From Facklamia lactis (GTDB lineage: Bacteria > Bacillota > Bacilli > Lactobacillales > Aerococcaceae), in contig NZ_JACBXQ010000001.1 in assembly GCF_015863205.1 (NCBI RefSeq), positions 248,001 to 312,000 of the forward strand: a stretch of DNA of 64,000 bases, written 5' to 3'. This document shows positions 11,235 through 20,800 of this stretch, piece by piece. The notes beneath the pieces were generated by a model. That model saw only the letters and a program-made list of their open reading frames with translations, was not told where the DNA came from and made no database searches. A program made the position numbers and the translations under genes. Position 1 is the stretch's first letter. Each line of letters starts with the position of its first letter.

Positions 11235-12505
11235 GAGATAAACGAACCTTTGTTCGATTTTAATTCTAACATATCTTTTACCTGTTGCAAAGCATATTTT
11301 CTTGCTAATTCTCTCACATAATGTCTCCCTCTGGGAGGAATTTGATACTCTCGACTACTAATAGTGCCAAGTGGTCCACAAACCGTTACAAATACTTGAC
11401 CAGCAGGATGTCCCTGATCTGAACCAGGTCCCGCTACCCCAGTCAATGAAAGACTATAATCTGTTTGTAATAAGCTTTGAGTGGCTTTCGCCATCTCAAA
11501 GGCGCATTCTTTACTATACACAGAATAGCGTTGTAGGACTTGGGGATCTATCTTTAACAGGTCAATTTTGCTTTGCTCTTGATAAGTTACTAGAGCTCCA
11601 CGAATCACTTTTGAGGCACCGGGAATCTCTGTTAAGGCAGCTGATACTTGACCTCCTGTTAGACTTTCAGAGATACCAAGTGTTTGCCCCCTCTTGGTTA
11701 AAGCTTCTATAATATAAGTTTCAATTGTTTGATTTTCACCATAACCGATAAAATAGGGATCTAATTTAGCGAGAATTCGGTCGGCTATCTCTTGGCTTAA
11801 TGTCTGAGCCTGCAAAGCATTATTACTTTTCGTCGTGACTCTCACTCTAATTTGCATGGGTTTCGAATAGATAGCAATTATTGACGGGTTATAGTCGGAC
11901 ATAATATCTTCTATCTGATAAGCCAATTGGGCTTCGCCAATTCCTGAGAAGTTAAGATTCACCGTCTGAATAATGGGAAGATTTGATAATTCTGATAATA
12001 AATAAGGTTTGATAGTTTGATGGAGCATAGCTGATAATTCAGCAGGTGGCCCAGGTAAGCAAATGAAATATTGCGAATTTTCATTCTTATAAGCCGTTCC
12101 ACATGCTAAGCCATCTTGGGTCCTAAATGGAACTCCCCCTTCAAAATAGAGAGCTTGCCTGCGGTCGGTAGGAGTCTGATTTCTGCCTTGCGACACAAAA
12201 TAGTGTTGAATATAGTTCCACTGTTCTTCATCCAAAACAAGATGAGTAGACAAAAATTCGGCCACCACTTCCTTTGTTATATCATCTGGGGTGGGGCCGA
12301 GTCCGCCTGAAAGGATAATAAGATCCGCTCGCTTTATTGCAATTGTTAAAGCTTCCTTAATAGAGGATGCCTTATCGATTACCACCTGCTGGTAGTTTCC
12401 TTCAATTCCTAAATCGAGTAGAAAACTAGCCAAAATTTTACTATTAGTATTCGTGATTTCTCCCCGTAACAATTCAGTTCCAACGCTGATGATTTCAGCT
12501 TTCAT
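11231..12505 (-). CDS. cinA: CinA: competence/damage-inducible protein with C-terminal NMN amidohydrolase domain
   Basis: The 424-residue protein joins an N-terminal MoaB/MogA-like domain (GTELLRGEITNTNS, LSGGLGPTPDD, CLPGPPAEL) to a C-terminal PncC domain (TLGISESLTGGQVSAAL, SLTGVAGPGSDQGHPAG). PncC domains deamidate nicotinamide mononucleotide in NAD recycling. In streptococci CinA is co-induced with RecA in competence. It lies 52 bp upstream of recA and contains the recA SOS operator. The ATG at 12505 follows GGGGAGGTTAAT. Confidence 0.95.
   Translation of the reverse strand: MKAEIISVGTELLRGEITNTNSKILASFLLDLGIEGNYQQVVIDKASSIKEALTIAIKRADLIILSGGLGPTPDDITKEVVAEFLSTHLVLDEEQWNYIQHYFVSQGRNQTPTDRRQALYFEGGVPFRTQDGLACGTAYKNENSQYFICLPGPPAELSAMLHQTIKPYLLSELSNLPIIQTVNLNFSGIGEAQLAYQIEDIMSDYNPSIIAIYSKPMQIRVRVTTKSNNALQAQTLSQEIADRILAKLDPYFIGYGENQTIETYIIEALTKRGQTLGISESLTGGQVSAALTEIPGASKVIRGALVTYQEQSKIDLLKIDPQVLQRYSVYSKECAFEMAKATQSLLQTDYSLSLTGVAGPGSDQGHPAGQVFVTVCGPLGTISSREYQIPPRGRHYVRELARKYALQQVKDMLELKSNKGSFIS
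11243..11256 (-). promoter_or_regulatory. SOS (LexA/DinR) operator of recA
   Basis: CGAACAAAGGTTCG is an exact match to the Gram-positive SOS box CGAAC-N4-GTTCG. It lies inside the 3' end of cinA, 8 bp upstream of the recA -35. The position upstream of -35 is compatible with repression by a dimer that covers the promoter edge. Confidence 0.9.
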
Positions 12506-12564
12506 ATTAACCTCCCCTATAGATAACCCAATATCATCTAAATGCGCTTGTAAATATAAAAAGG

Positions 12565-12584
12565 CAAGGCATATTGATGCCTTG
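12565..12584 (-). terminator. Terminator after pgsA
   Basis: Stem CAAGGCA / TGCCTTG with a 6-nt loop, followed on the minus strand by CCTTTTTAT. It lies between the pgsA stop and cinA. Confidence 0.8.
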
Positions 12585-12594
12585 TCTTCGTCAC

Positions 12595-13176
12595 TTATAG
12601 TTCATCGATTAACACATGACGTGCTTTATAGAAATATTCGACTCCCGAATACAGGGTGAAAATTAAGCAAATAAACATTAAAAGCTCTGCTAATGAAAAA
12701 GGAAGCCACGTAAAAGCCATATCATTCCAAAAAAAGAATAAAATAGCAAACATTTGAGTAAAGGTCTTGATCTTACCAGGCCAAGCAGCTGCTAAAACTT
12801 TCCCATCATGACGAGCAAGAAGTACTCGTAAACCCGTTACTAATAATTCTCGACTGATGATAATAATCGCCATCCAAGCTGCAATTTCACCCATTTCTAC
12901 TAGCATAATAAGAGCAGCTAAGACTAAGAGCTTATCAGCCATAGGGTCAGCAAAAATACCAAAGGCAGTGACCAAATGATACTTGCGGGCTAAATAACCA
13001 TCTAAATAATCAGTAATAGAAGCAATAGCAAAAATGAGCCCTGCAATAAAATGTAAGGTAGATACTTGGGTCCCCAACCAATTTATCTGGCCCATTTCAA
13101 AATTAAAGGTTAAAATTCCAACAAAAATCGGAATCATAATGATTCTAAATACAGTCAAGCGATTCGCAATATTCAT
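12595..13176 (-). CDS. pgsA: CDP-diacylglycerol--glycerol-3-phosphate 3-phosphatidyltransferase
   Basis: PgsA makes phosphatidylglycerol phosphate, the precursor of phosphatidylglycerol, at the membrane. The CDP-alcohol phosphatidyltransferase signature is visible as DYLDGYLAR...FGIFADPMADK (D-G-x2-A-R-x8-G-x3-D-x3-D). Several membrane helices follow. The start at 13176 (MNIANRLTVFR, 193 aa) has GGAG at 9-nt spacing. It lies 4 bp after rodZ, so the two are co-expressed, as commonly seen in Firmicutes. Confidence 0.95.
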   Translation of the reverse strand: MNIANRLTVFRIIMIPIFVGILTFNFEMGQINWLGTQVSTLHFIAGLIFAIASITDYLDGYLARKYHLVTAFGIFADPMADKLLVLAALIMLVEMGEIAAWMAIIIISRELLVTGLRVLLARHDGKVLAAAWPGKIKTFTQMFAILFFFWNDMAFTWLPFSLAELLMFICLIFTLYSGVEYFYKARHVLIDEL

Positions 13177-13180
13177 AGGT

Positions 13181-14206
13181 CTAATCTCCAACCGCTTCTG
13201 TCGTCTCAGTACTGCTTTCATCACTTAGTCCCTCAACATCAAGTGATTCTGTCGAGTTGGCCGCTTCATCGGCATCCGAACCGACTAAGAAAAGAACAGA
13301 GGAAGGAACAGCGGGATCTACTTCTATCTTCTTGCCATTAACAGTGAAGGCTCCCCCTTCAGGATAACCAAATTCTAATCGAATTTCTTGAACGCCTGCA
13401 TTTGCTTGGTATTCAAAACTTTCACCAGCTGGAATCGTTTGATCCACCACCATTGCGCCATCTTCATAAATCCCTAACCATACAAATGATTCAGCTTCAG
13501 CTCCAAACTTATACTTGTCTAAATTGCCTTCAAGTTGATAAGTCTTTTCACTGCCTTCTTCAGATTTCTGCGTAATTAACTGGTCGCCCACTTTTATCTG
13601 ATTTTTATCTGTTTCTGTCGATTCTTCAGTGGTTTCAGTTGTATCCTCATTACTTTCAGCTTCATCTGCTTCTTCCTTTTCGCTCTCATTGTCTATCTCA
13701 AGACTGGAAGAAGGCTCTACTGACTCCACAATACTAGTCGTAGGTCGAACTTGCGCAGTTTCTTTTTGTTTCTCTTTCTGCAAATCTTGAATCGCAAAGA
13801 ACAATATCAGAATAATGAGGATAATAATCCCTGTCAAAATAAAAAGTGGAATATAAGATAAAATCATCTCCAAACGATTTTTATCCTCACCTGAGTGTCG
13901 TGTTTCCAATCGACTCGGTAATTCCTCTTCCTTCTCTTCTATCAAGCTCGCTTCAGAGGAAGGATCATTTTGAACTTCTAATTCATTTGCATAATCCTTT
14001 AATAATTGGTCACCATCAAGTCCTACCATATCTGCATATTGCTTAACAAAAGCCCTAACATAAAATGTGCCAGGGACTTCATCATAATGACCCTCTTCAA
14101 TCGCTTGTAAATATTTTTTTTGAATTTTTGTCATTTGTTGTAAAGTATTTAATGTATATCCCTTATTTACGCGGGCTTCACGTAAACGTGTACCTAATTC
14201 ACTCAT
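13181..14206 (-). CDS. rodZ: RodZ-like helix-turn-helix membrane protein (cell-shape factor)
   Basis: This 341-residue protein has an N-terminal HTH domain (GTLREARVNKGYTL-type start, QQMTKIQKKYLQAIEEG), one membrane helix near residues 115-140 (IPLFILTGIIILIILILFF), a Glu/Ser/Thr-rich linker and a C-terminal beta-rich domain (SFVWLGIYEDG, RLEFGYPEGG, VNGKKI). This is the RodZ/YmfM layout. RodZ connects the actin-like cytoskeleton to the cell-wall elongation machinery. The linker is long and acidic. The ATG at 14206 follows GGGAGTAGCTGGC. An extended -10 promoter lies upstream. Confidence 0.85.
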   Translation of the reverse strand: MSELGTRLREARVNKGYTLNTLQQMTKIQKKYLQAIEEGHYDEVPGTFYVRAFVKQYADMVGLDGDQLLKDYANELEVQNDPSSEASLIEEKEEELPSRLETRHSGEDKNRLEMILSYIPLFILTGIIILIILILFFAIQDLQKEKQKETAQVRPTTSIVESVEPSSSLEIDNESEKEEADEAESNEDTTETTEESTETDKNQIKVGDQLITQKSEEGSEKTYQLEGNLDKYKFGAEAESFVWLGIYEDGAMVVDQTIPAGESFEYQANAGVQEIRLEFGYPEGGAFTVNGKKIEVDPAVPSSVLFLVGSDADEAANSTESLDVEGLSDESSTETTEAVGD

Positions 14207-14238
14207 GCCAGCTACTCCCTTTTTGTCATTTCTAAAAT

Positions 14239-14247
14239 ATTATAGCA
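14239..14247 (-). promoter_or_regulatory. Extended -10 promoter of rodZ-pgsA
   Basis: TGCTATAAT on the minus strand is a consensus extended -10 element. No good -35 is present. It lies 33 bp before the rodZ start. Confidence 0.6.
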
Positions 14248-14294
14248 TAAACAAAGCTATTTGACGGTATATTCTGTATCTTATCATAAAAAAA

Positions 14295-14312
14295 CCTCAA
14301 TAGGATACAAGG
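14295..14312 (-). terminator. Probable weak terminator after ftsY
   Basis: A short stem CCTTG / TGAGG (two G-U pairs) is followed on the minus strand by seven Ts. The stem is weak but the T tract is strong. Confidence 0.45.
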
Positions 14313-14324
14313 AAGATAAATAAT

Positions 14325-15344
14325 TTATACATTTTCTAATAGATCGCGAATTAATGTATACATATATTTCTCCGCATCAAACACTTGTAAATCACTTGCT
14401 TGTTCACCTAATCCAATATATTTAACTGGAATATCTAATTCGTGACGTATGGATAGGATAACGCCCCCTTTTGCGGTGCCATCTAATTTAGTCAGAACGA
14501 GGCCCGTAATTTCCGTTGCTTCATTAAATTGTTTGGCTTGAGTCAAGGCATTCTGTCCAGTAGTTGCATCTAATACTAAAAGTACCTCTTGAATACCATT
14601 TGGATTTTCTCTTTCAATAATACGTTTAATTTTAGCTAATTCTGCCATCAAATGAACTTTTGTTTGTAAACGCCCTGCCGTGTCGACCAAGAGATAGTCA
14701 TAATTTTCGGCATTTGCCTTCTTCACGGCGTCAAACACAACGGAGGCTGGATCGCCTTGATCAATCCCTGTTACGACAGGAATATCTAATCTTTCCCCCC
14801 AAACATTCAACTGCTCAACTGCTCCCGCTCTAAAAGTGTCAGCAGCAGCCATTAACACCTTGTGCCCAGATTGCTTAAGATTATAAGCTATTTTACCAAC
14901 TGAGGTTGTTTTTCCAACGCCATTAACCCCAACAAAAAGAACAACCGTTGGGCCATTTGGATTTTCGATTAAATCAACACTTGCTTGACCATCTTTCTCA
15001 TAAATAGCTACCATCTCTTCCAACATTACCCGCTTAACATCTTCTGGTTTATGAACATTTTGTTCCTCTACTGCATCACGAATCGCATCAGTTAAGGCCA
15101 AAGTCATTTGAAATCCAACATCGGCACCGATCAGAACTTCTTCTAAATCATCATAAAAATCTTCGTCAACTTCACGCCATCCTGTAAACAGATCAGAAAT
15201 TTTATCTGAAAAAGATTTTCGCGTTTTTTCCATGCCTCGATCATATTTCTCAAAGACAATTTGTTCCTCTTTTTCTTCTATTTGGTCCTTAACGACTTTA
15301 TCTTCGCCGGTAAAGGCACGTTTAATGCGATCAAATAATCCCAT
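14325..15344 (-). CDS. ftsY: Signal recognition particle receptor FtsY
   Basis: FtsY is the membrane-associated GTPase that receives SRP-ribosome complexes. An acidic/basic N-terminal stretch leads to the four-helix N domain and the G domain with GVNGVGKTTSVGK (G1), DTFRAGAVEQL, DTAGRLQ (G3) and TKLDGTAKGG (G4). At 339 residues it lacks the long acidic A domain of E. coli. It lies 14 bp after a Cof-type phosphatase. Elsewhere in Lactobacillales the order smc-Cof-ftsY is common. Confidence 0.97.
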   Translation of the reverse strand: MGLFDRIKRAFTGEDKVVKDQIEEKEEQIVFEKYDRGMEKTRKSFSDKISDLFTGWREVDEDFYDDLEEVLIGADVGFQMTLALTDAIRDAVEEQNVHKPEDVKRVMLEEMVAIYEKDGQASVDLIENPNGPTVVLFVGVNGVGKTTSVGKIAYNLKQSGHKVLMAAADTFRAGAVEQLNVWGERLDIPVVTGIDQGDPASVVFDAVKKANAENYDYLLVDTAGRLQTKVHLMAELAKIKRIIERENPNGIQEVLLVLDATTGQNALTQAKQFNEATEITGLVLTKLDGTAKGGVILSIRHELDIPVKYIGLGEQASDLQVFDAEKYMYTLIRDLLENV

Positions 15345-15358
15345 ATTATCACCCCTTC

Positions 15359-16168
15359 TTATTTAATATAATGATAAATAGCATGAGCCACGCCATCTTC
15401 TATATGACTTTTCGTGACAAATTGAGCCATTTCTTTAATTGCTGGGACGGCATTCCCCATCGCAACCCCTGTTCCTGCCATCTTAATCATACTCTCATCA
15501 TTCATCTGATCACCGATCGTCATCATTTCTTCCATCCGAATCCCTAGGTGATCGCCCAATTGTTTTAAGGCTCTCCCCTTGTCAACTGATTTTTTCATAA
15601 TTTCGAGTTGAAATGGGTGTGAACGTGAGATACTATAACGCGATTTTAGTTCTGGATTCATTTTAGGGATTTGATTTGCTAAATGTTCCTCATCCACGGT
15701 AATGACAAATTTTAAAAACTGATGTTCTTCTGAAAAACTTGCATAATCTTTCACTGTGCTTGGAGCCGCCGTCAACTTGCTCGCATAAAAGCTTTCGTAT
15801 CCTTCCGGATAGGACAAGGGTTCATAGACCCACTCGCTATCAATAACATTTATCGGTAAATCTAATCTTGCTGTCTCTTGATACCAGATCAGCATGTCTG
15901 CATGGGTCAAACTATTCTCGACAACAATCCGTCCATCTATCGAACGTCTTACTTGAGCACCATTAAAGACAATTAAATAATCTTCCTCACTTTTCAGCCC
16001 AATTTCATCAATCAGAAAATGAGTTGCTAAATAGGGACGCCCCGTACATACAACGATTTTAATCCCTTTCTCGTGAGCATAATGCAAAGCTTGTAAATTA
16101 TTTTTGGTTAGTTGCTTCTTTTCATTTAATAAAGTTCCATCCAAATCAGTGGCTATTAACTTAATCAT
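15359..16168 (-). CDS. Cof-type HAD-superfamily phosphatase
   Basis: This is a HAD hydrolase of the Cof/YwpJ/YkrA group with an N-terminal DLDGTLL nucleophile motif, CTGRP (motif II region), K in MKKSVDKGRAL and GDQMNDESMIKMAG (motif IV). It has the type IIB cap between. The family dephosphorylates sugar phosphates, flavin or pyridoxal phosphate; the sequence does not settle the substrate. Two starts (ATG 16168 and ATG 16177) each have an AAAGG at workable distance. An extended -10 promoter lies at 16225-16233. It is co-directional with ftsY, 14 bp apart. Confidence 0.88.
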   Translation of the reverse strand: MIKLIATDLDGTLLNEKKQLTKNNLQALHYAHEKGIKIVVCTGRPYLATHFLIDEIGLKSEEDYLIVFNGAQVRRSIDGRIVVENSLTHADMLIWYQETARLDLPINVIDSEWVYEPLSYPEGYESFYASKLTAAPSTVKDYASFSEEHQFLKFVITVDEEHLANQIPKMNPELKSRYSISRSHPFQLEIMKKSVDKGRALKQLGDHLGIRMEEMMTIGDQMNDESMIKMAGTGVAMGNAVPAIKEMAQFVTKSHIEDGVAHAIYHYIK

Positions 16169-16224
16169 CCTATTCATCCTTTATACCTTTAAGAGCAAAT
16201 TTGCCCCTTAGATTCTCTTTCGTC

Positions 16225-16233
16225 ATTATACCA
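16225..16233 (-). promoter_or_regulatory. Extended -10 promoter of the Cof-ftsY unit
   Basis: TGGTATAAT on the minus strand (TGnTATAAT) without a clear -35. It lies between the CYTH terminator and the Cof gene. Confidence 0.55.
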
Positions 16234-16263
16234 TAGATGAATTAAAATATAGATTAAAAAAAC

Positions 16264-16281
16264 CGTGCCATTTCAGACACG
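16264..16281 (-). terminator. Terminator of the CYTH pseudogene transcript
   Basis: Six-base stem CGTGTC / GGCACG (one G-U) with a TGAAAT loop, then GTTTTTTT on the minus strand. It separates the HD/CYTH cassette from Cof-ftsY. Confidence 0.7.
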
Positions 16282-16346
16282 CCACTTTTTTATTTAACTC
16301 ATGTAAATCCTGCTTCTGTAGTTGATGAAAGCTTGTTTATCTTAGT

Positions 16347-16900
16347 TTAGGGATTCTTATCTACTGGTTTCATTTTTTCTAACATTAACTGTACATATCC
16401 TCTTGTTTCGATTTCTGACTCAATAAATGAAAACTTTTTTCATCTCATTATAAAAAGTTTAATAATCTTCTTCAGAATAATCATCTAAGATTTCAATTTC
16501 GCAAAAAACCCAATTTTTCAATTTTGTCAACATTTATAGTTCTTGTCTTATTTCTATCACCGTAAGTTTTTCTATATTTATCAATGGTCAAAACCTTTGT
16601 AAAACCGGTAGCTAAAATATCTTTTACAAAATCTAATTGTTTTTATTCACTTCATTCCAAATTCTTGGTTACATGGTCTCTTTTCTAGTAAAACTGCCTA
16701 GAAGAGTATTATTTTCCCAACGTAATCGATAGATAAAACTTCCAATAACAACCTCTTCATTCTCTTTTCCATGCTCTTTAAAATATTTATCAACTTATCT
16801 ACTTTCCCTTTTTATGTTCATATTTATCATTCAAATATTCAATTGTAGTTTTATAGTCTATTTCACTCTTAATGGAAAATCTAACCACTAATTCATTCAT
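16347..16900 (-). pseudogene. Decayed CYTH-domain (class IV adenylate cyclase-like) protein
   Basis: The 5' signals are intact: GGAG 8 nt before an ATG at 16900 starts MNELVVRFSIKSEIDYKTTI. The frame stops after 33 codons. Coding sense then continues in other frames: DKYFKEHGKENEEVV, then SFIYRLRWENNTLLGSFTRK, an in-frame TAA, then QLDFVKDILATGFTKVLTID, KYRKTYGDRNKTRTINVDKI, FCEIEILDDYSEEDY and finally IETRGYVQLMLEKMKPVDKN before TAA at 16347. That needs at least four frameshifts plus a nonsense codon. The order of strands, KYRKTY and the acidic CEIEIL strand fit the CYTH tunnel fold of about 185 residues. Family assignment is from pattern only. Confidence 0.75.
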
Positions 16901-16956
16901 TACTATATCTCCTATTTTTTGAAAATTGATTTTTTTAATACTTCTTCTCACGAGTC

Positions 16957-16985
16957 TCTATATATGTAAGGAGTTAACGCTTCAA
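16957..16985 (-). promoter_or_regulatory. Candidate promoter of the CYTH pseudogene
   Basis: TTGAAG (16980-16985), 17-bp spacer, TATAGA (16957-16962), both 4/6 matches, ending 57 bp before the pseudogene start. Confidence 0.45.
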
Positions 16986-17008
16986 GATTCATACCTTATA
17001 AAATCATC

Positions 17009-17593
17009 TTAATTCTGTAAATAGAGCCCTTTTTCTACACTCAATTTCACTAATTCTTGGACTAGCTTCCACAATTCTTCAGATTCTTCTTTAATGAAAT
17101 TTTTCTTTTCTAATACTAATTGTGCAGGAATATTATCAGGATTGTAATTTGGCTCTGAAACGGATAGATGATTGATGAGTGGTATTAGGGCATCAATCAC
17201 TCGTGCATACCTTGCCTCATTGCTGTCGCCTTTTTCAAATTCTAACCAAATCCTTTTTATATTTAGATGTTGATCACTGGGAAGTAAACTCAATGTTTGT
17301 TCCAGCGACTTCAATTCTTTATCATGTGAATGTATCTTTTGATTCGCATCAAAAACCCAAGTGTCACCAGCATGTATCTCGCCTAAATCATGTATTAATA
17401 ACATTAACATGACCTTTCCCATATCTAACTTTTTAGGGTAATATTTCTGAAAAATAATGGAAGCCAACGCAGCTTGCCACGAATGTTCTGCACTATTTTC
17501 AAATCTTTCATCTAACGTTCTATTAAATCTTGTTATTGTCTTTAATTGTTCAATTTCTTCAATGAACATTACTTGTTTTACAATTTTTTCCAA
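17009..17593 (-). CDS. HD-domain hydrolase, 5'-deoxynucleotidase (YfbR/HDDC2)-like
   Basis: The 194-residue protein is an HD_3-type phosphohydrolase. Metal ligands are visible as AEHSWQAAL (H near 36), LLIHDLGEIHAGDTW (HD near 67-68) and ARVIDALIPLINH (D near 139). Relatives remove phosphate from deoxynucleoside 5'-monophosphates; the exact substrate is not shown by sequence. The start is TTG at 17593 with GAGG at 8-nt spacing. It is flanked by the smc terminator on one side and a CYTH pseudogene on the other, in a cassette inserted between smc and Cof-ftsY. A TATAAT lies about 35 bp upstream without a good -35. Confidence 0.8.
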   Translation of the reverse strand: MEKIVKQVMFIEEIEQLKTITRFNRTLDERFENSAEHSWQAALASIIFQKYYPKKLDMGKVMLMLLIHDLGEIHAGDTWVFDANQKIHSHDKELKSLEQTLSLLPSDQHLNIKRIWLEFEKGDSNEARYARVIDALIPLINHLSVSEPNYNPDNIPAQLVLEKKNFIKEESEELWKLVQELVKLSVEKGLYLQN

Positions 17594-17685
17594 AATATTA
17601 ACCTCATTTCATATTTAATATTATATACGTTACCTAAAGGAATTAGCTCTTTTACAAAAATTTAAGTGTTTATAATCCCTTATTT

Positions 17686-17772
17686 CTACTTCTTTAAATT
17701 TTCAAGGTCTATATTAGCTTTATAAAAGGAATAAGTCCAGTCATTTTTGGTTACGCTTCCACTAAAAATCAA
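17686..17772 (-). other. Possible coding remnant (28 codons) upstream of the HD gene
   Basis: A short minus-strand frame reads IFSGSVTKNDWTYSFYKANI followed by DLENLKK and a stop. It has no ribosome site and begins inside the T tract of the smc terminator. The composition looks protein-like (WTYSFYK), so it may be the tail of a lost gene or chance. I assign no function. Confidence 0.2.
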
Positions 17773-17774
17773 GT

Positions 17775-17810
17775 AAAAAGCTTTGAAACCAAATAATCTC
17801 AAAGCTTTTT
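17775..17810 (-). terminator. Terminator after smc
   Basis: Twelve-base stem AAAAAGCTTTGA / TCAAAGCTTTTT with a 12-nt loop and T tracts on both sides, so it can act in either direction. It starts 50 bp past the smc stop. Confidence 0.8.
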
Positions 17811-17860
17811 ATTTATAATATCCCATACTTTTGCCTATATTATGCTGCTTATAACTTCTC

Positions 17861-20800
17861 CTATTCAGTAATTCCTTGAGCTTCTTTTAATTGAACAGAA
17901 GCGAGTTTTGAAATACCTGTTTGTTCCATTGTAACACCATATAAGACATCTGCATACTCCATGGTTCCTTTTCGATGGGTAATGACAATAAATTGGGTCT
18001 TTTCAGTAAAGTTATGGATATATTCACCATAACGATAAACATTAGCATCATCAAGAGCCGCTTCAACCTCATCTAGCACTACAAAAGGAACGGCCTTTGT
18101 TTCAAGGATCGCAAAAAGTAGCGCAATTGCGGTTAAAGCTCTTTCGCCACCTGAGAGCAAGGCTAGATTTTGTTTGCGTTTACCAGGCGGTTGGGCAGTA
18201 ATATCCACGCCAGTGGTTAATAAATCCGATGGATCAGTTAATTCCAGTTGTGCTCTTCCCCCTCCAAACAAACGAACAAAAGTCTTTTGGAATTGAACAT
18301 TTATAGCTTGAAAAGCCTCTTTAAAACGAGTGGAAACTTCCTCATCCATTTCGTCAATCGTTTGATTGAGCTGGGCCATTGCCTCTAGTAAATCTGTTTC
18401 TTGTTCTTTTAAATGAACAAACCGATCATGTAATAACTGATAATCTTCAATTGCAGCGATATTAATTGGTCCCAAACGATCAATTTCTTGACGCAATTGC
18501 TTGATTAGATTTTGACGATTAGGAACTTCATCTCCAGGTTGACTAGCTTTTACGGCAGCCTCATAAGACAATTGATAATTTTCACTAAGATAGGACAAGT
18601 ACTGATCAATTAAGCTACCATATTTTTCAACTTTTGCTTCTAGTTTGCCTTCCTTTTGATAGAGATCTTGTAATTTTGCCTCAAAATCACGATTCTTAGC
18701 TTGGGTTTGGCGGATCGTATCATTGAGGGTTTGACGAATTTGTCTGGCTTCTTCTAGTTGAACTTGGTTTTTCGTTAATACTTGTTCGAGTTCAGATAAA
18801 TTCTGCTGAATCATCGTGCCTTCAGCCTGCAATGCCTCTAACTCTTCTCGTTTATTGATTTCTTGGCTTTGATTGTTCTCAATGTTGGATTGCAATCGAT
18901 AGATGTCATCACAAAGTTCTTCTTCTTTTGAATGGTTTTGTTTTAATTCTAGTTTTAAAACAGCTAACTGCGTCCTCGCTTCATTATATTGTTCTTGCAA
19001 CGCAAGAACTTGCTGGTCGCGATCCGTTTGATTCAATTGATAATGCTTAATTGTTTCATTAAGTGAGGCTATTTTTTCTTGAATGTGAGCCAATTTGTCT
19101 TGTGCCTCTTTAAAATTTTGCTGACTCTCTTGAAAGTTATCTGTTAATTGATGAAGATCATCTTCTAGTATTAATTTTTGTTGGGTTAATTGCTGATAGC
19201 GTTGGTCTAATTCTTGATATTGAGCCCTCAAATTTGTCAAAAATTGGTAAGTATTTTGAACTTTCTGATTATTTTGAAAAGCCACTTCTTCAGCCTGCGA
19301 TACTTGAATTTCGATCTCTTGATGCTTTTGAACTAAAACTTGATAATGAGCCTGAGCTTCCTCTAGTTCTTTTTTTACTTGATCGAGTTGATTCTGGCGA
19401 GCTAACATTGAGGGTTGTTTCTTTTGAACCCGTCCCCCCGTGACGGCTCCTCCTGGCATGATGACATCACCTTGCAAGGTCACGATTTTCACTTGCTGGT
19501 GAACTTGTTTGGCCAATAATTGTGCCGTGTGAAGGTCCTCTACAATGGCTGTCGTTCCTAATAATTGCTGAATGACCGATTGGTATTTTTCAGACACAGC
19601 CACTCGTTCAGAAGCGATGCCTAAATAGCTAGGATGTGATCTAAGTACTTCTAAGTGATCTTGACGTAAAAATCGACCTTTAATATTGCTTCTTGGAAGA
19701 AAAGTAGCTCGGCCTGCACCTTCTTGTCGTAAATATTGAATTGCCTCTTTAGCTGCTTGATCATCTTCTACAATAATATTCTGTAAGCCTGCACCTAAAG
19801 CTATATCAATCGCAGTCTGAAACTCTGAATCAACTTGTATAAGATCGGCTACCGTTCCATCAATGCCCCTTAACGACTGGCGGTGATTCATCACTGCTCT
19901 AACGCCTTGATAATAGCCTGAATAATCATTACGCATTTGTTCAAGGGAGTGATATTTTGATTCTAAGATTCTTAAAGGATGTTCTTCTTGATAAATCTGC
20001 TTTTGGAGCTGCTTTTTTTGTTCAATGATAACTTCCAATTGATTTTGACTTTGTTGAGACTCCTTTTGCAAAAGCGTCAAGTCAGTTTCCAATCTAGATA
20101 TCTCATTTTGTTTTTCTAGTCTTTCAGGGTTTATTTCTTGTAGTTGAGCATCGATTCGATCGATTTGGTCCTGAAAGTTTTGGCTTTTCTTATGATAATT
20201 CTGAATGGTTTCTTCCATTTGTTGCAGTTGATTTTTTACATTGCTTTCTTGACGGTACTCTTCAATCATGTCTGCTCTTAGTTCTTCTAACGCTTCTGGA
20301 TTCATTTCACTTAGAGCTTGAATTTGCTCTTTTGATTGATGAAGGGTCGTTTCTACTTGTTGAATATTGTCTGTGATTACCTTTCCTTGTTGCTGTACTT
20401 GTTCTAATTCGTACTGATTAGTCGCAATCTTCTCCTGCCAGTTTGCTTGACTCTTCTCCCGCTCTTTACTGGATTGCGTCGCATACTCTATTTTTTGTTG
20501 AATAACATGATATTCACCACGTTGACGCTCAATGGTTTGGCTATCTTGCTGAACGGTTTCAACCAGTCGATCAAGTTGATCATTTAGTTGATCAAGTTCC
20601 TCTTGACTGTGTGTTAACTGCTGATGATGATCATTTTGTTCTTGGTTTAATTTTTGTAACTGTTCTTGAACTGTCCCTAAGTCTTCTTGAGCTTTTTGCC
20701 AGACTTTTTTGCTTTGGTCGATTTGATAAGTATAATAAGCGATCTCATGTTCCTGGAGTAATTGAATTTTCTCTTGATAAATCAGAGCCGTTTCTCGTTG

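Noticed and set aside
16188-16206. GCAAATTTGC palindrome upstream of the Cof gene as an operator
   Set aside because: Short AT-rich palindromes are common in this DNA and no second copy or promoter overlap supports it.
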